A DNA stretch of 64,000 nt from Paractinoplanes aksuensis (lineage in GTDB: Bacteria; Actinomycetota; Actinomycetes; Mycobacteriales; Micromonosporaceae): contig NZ_JAMYJR010000013.1 of NCBI RefSeq assembly GCF_024137025.1, positions 62,001 to 126,000 on the forward strand. The letters are read 5' to 3'. The notes under the pieces were generated by a model, which was given only the letters and a program-made list of their open reading frames with translations, was not told the DNA's origin and did no database searches. How positions within the stretch are numbered: position 1 is the stretch's first letter; every line of letters starts with the position of its first letter. Positions 63,907-64,000 of the stretch are shown here, piece after piece. A program made the position numbers and the translations under genes.

Positions 63907-64000
63907 TCAGTCGCGCGGGCGGGCAGGCCCCGACGCAGCTTCCAGCCGATCGGGACCGGAGAACCGCCGTACCATCCACTTGCGATCATGCTCCTGCTGC
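63907..64000 (-). CDS. C-terminal end of a gene entering from the right edge
   Basis: On the minus strand a frame runs from the window edge to TGA at 63909-63907, reading EHDRKWMVRRFSGPDRLEAA and ending GPARPRD. It is convergent with the E1 alpha gene. Too short to identify. Confidence 0.4.
   Translation of the reverse strand, partial: QQEHDRKWMVRRFSGPDRLEAASGPARPRD

Overview
The window is very GC-rich, dense with genes and full of antisense shadow frames. It carries family 2 cellulose-binding modules, GAF-ANTAR regulators, SigB/SigF-type sigma factors and multi-gene anti-sigma circuitry. Together these point to a filamentous soil actinomycete, most likely Micromonosporaceae (Actinoplanes-like); this is an inference from gene content, not a marker-gene identification. 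I see no rRNA, tRNA, CRISPR array or transposase.

0-10 kb: six secreted xylan-degrading enzymes on the minus strand (GH10, GH43, GH43-CBM6, CE1-type esterase, GH30, GH62), each with a CBM2. They form a tightly packed operon with two 4-base overlaps, and a perfect CebR-type palindrome lies in front of the first gene. 10-16 kb: an LRV-repeat protein, a lone receiver protein, a PaaX-like regulator, another CBM2 esterase and a small FAD oxidoreductase.

16-49 kb: a stress-signalling island. It holds a sigma-B/F-type sigma factor, sigma-like fragments, STAS-HATPase fusions, an alpha/beta-hydrolase-HATPase fusion, a PAS-SpoIIE phosphatase, four GAF/ANTAR-type proteins, a B12-fold protein, PRC-barrel proteins, a lipid kinase, desaturases, CsbD, an antiporter, an AI-2E-type permease, a transketolase and a glycosyltransferase operon. 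At least six genes or operons carry exact GTTT-N15-GGG(T/C)A promoter matches. About ten signalling genes or remnants share a second, different leader motif (CCCCAG..CGG). The blocks at about 27-34 kb and 42-49 kb are partly colinear duplicates, and the second block is decaying (frameshifted desaturase, shrunken sigma factor, orphan ends of other genes).

49-58 kb: a secreted, surface-associated cluster. Two large ThuA-domain proteins, one also carrying a complete copper-radical oxidase module, are followed by a WxL-like pair; the two ThuA promoters share an unusual AT-rich motif. 58-64 kb: an SDR and a hydrolase divergent from a TetR regulator with a triple half-site operator, a 227-bp exact duplicate fragment of the LRV gene, a membrane Ser/Thr kinase, a small conserved protein, a pyruvate-dehydrogenase-type E1 alpha subunit and the tail of a convergent gene.

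The island reads as a general-stress network: phosphatase, kinase and STAS proteins would switch sigma factors, which in turn drive membrane-lipid, carbon-metabolism, osmotic and ion-homeostasis genes through the GTTT/GGG promoters.
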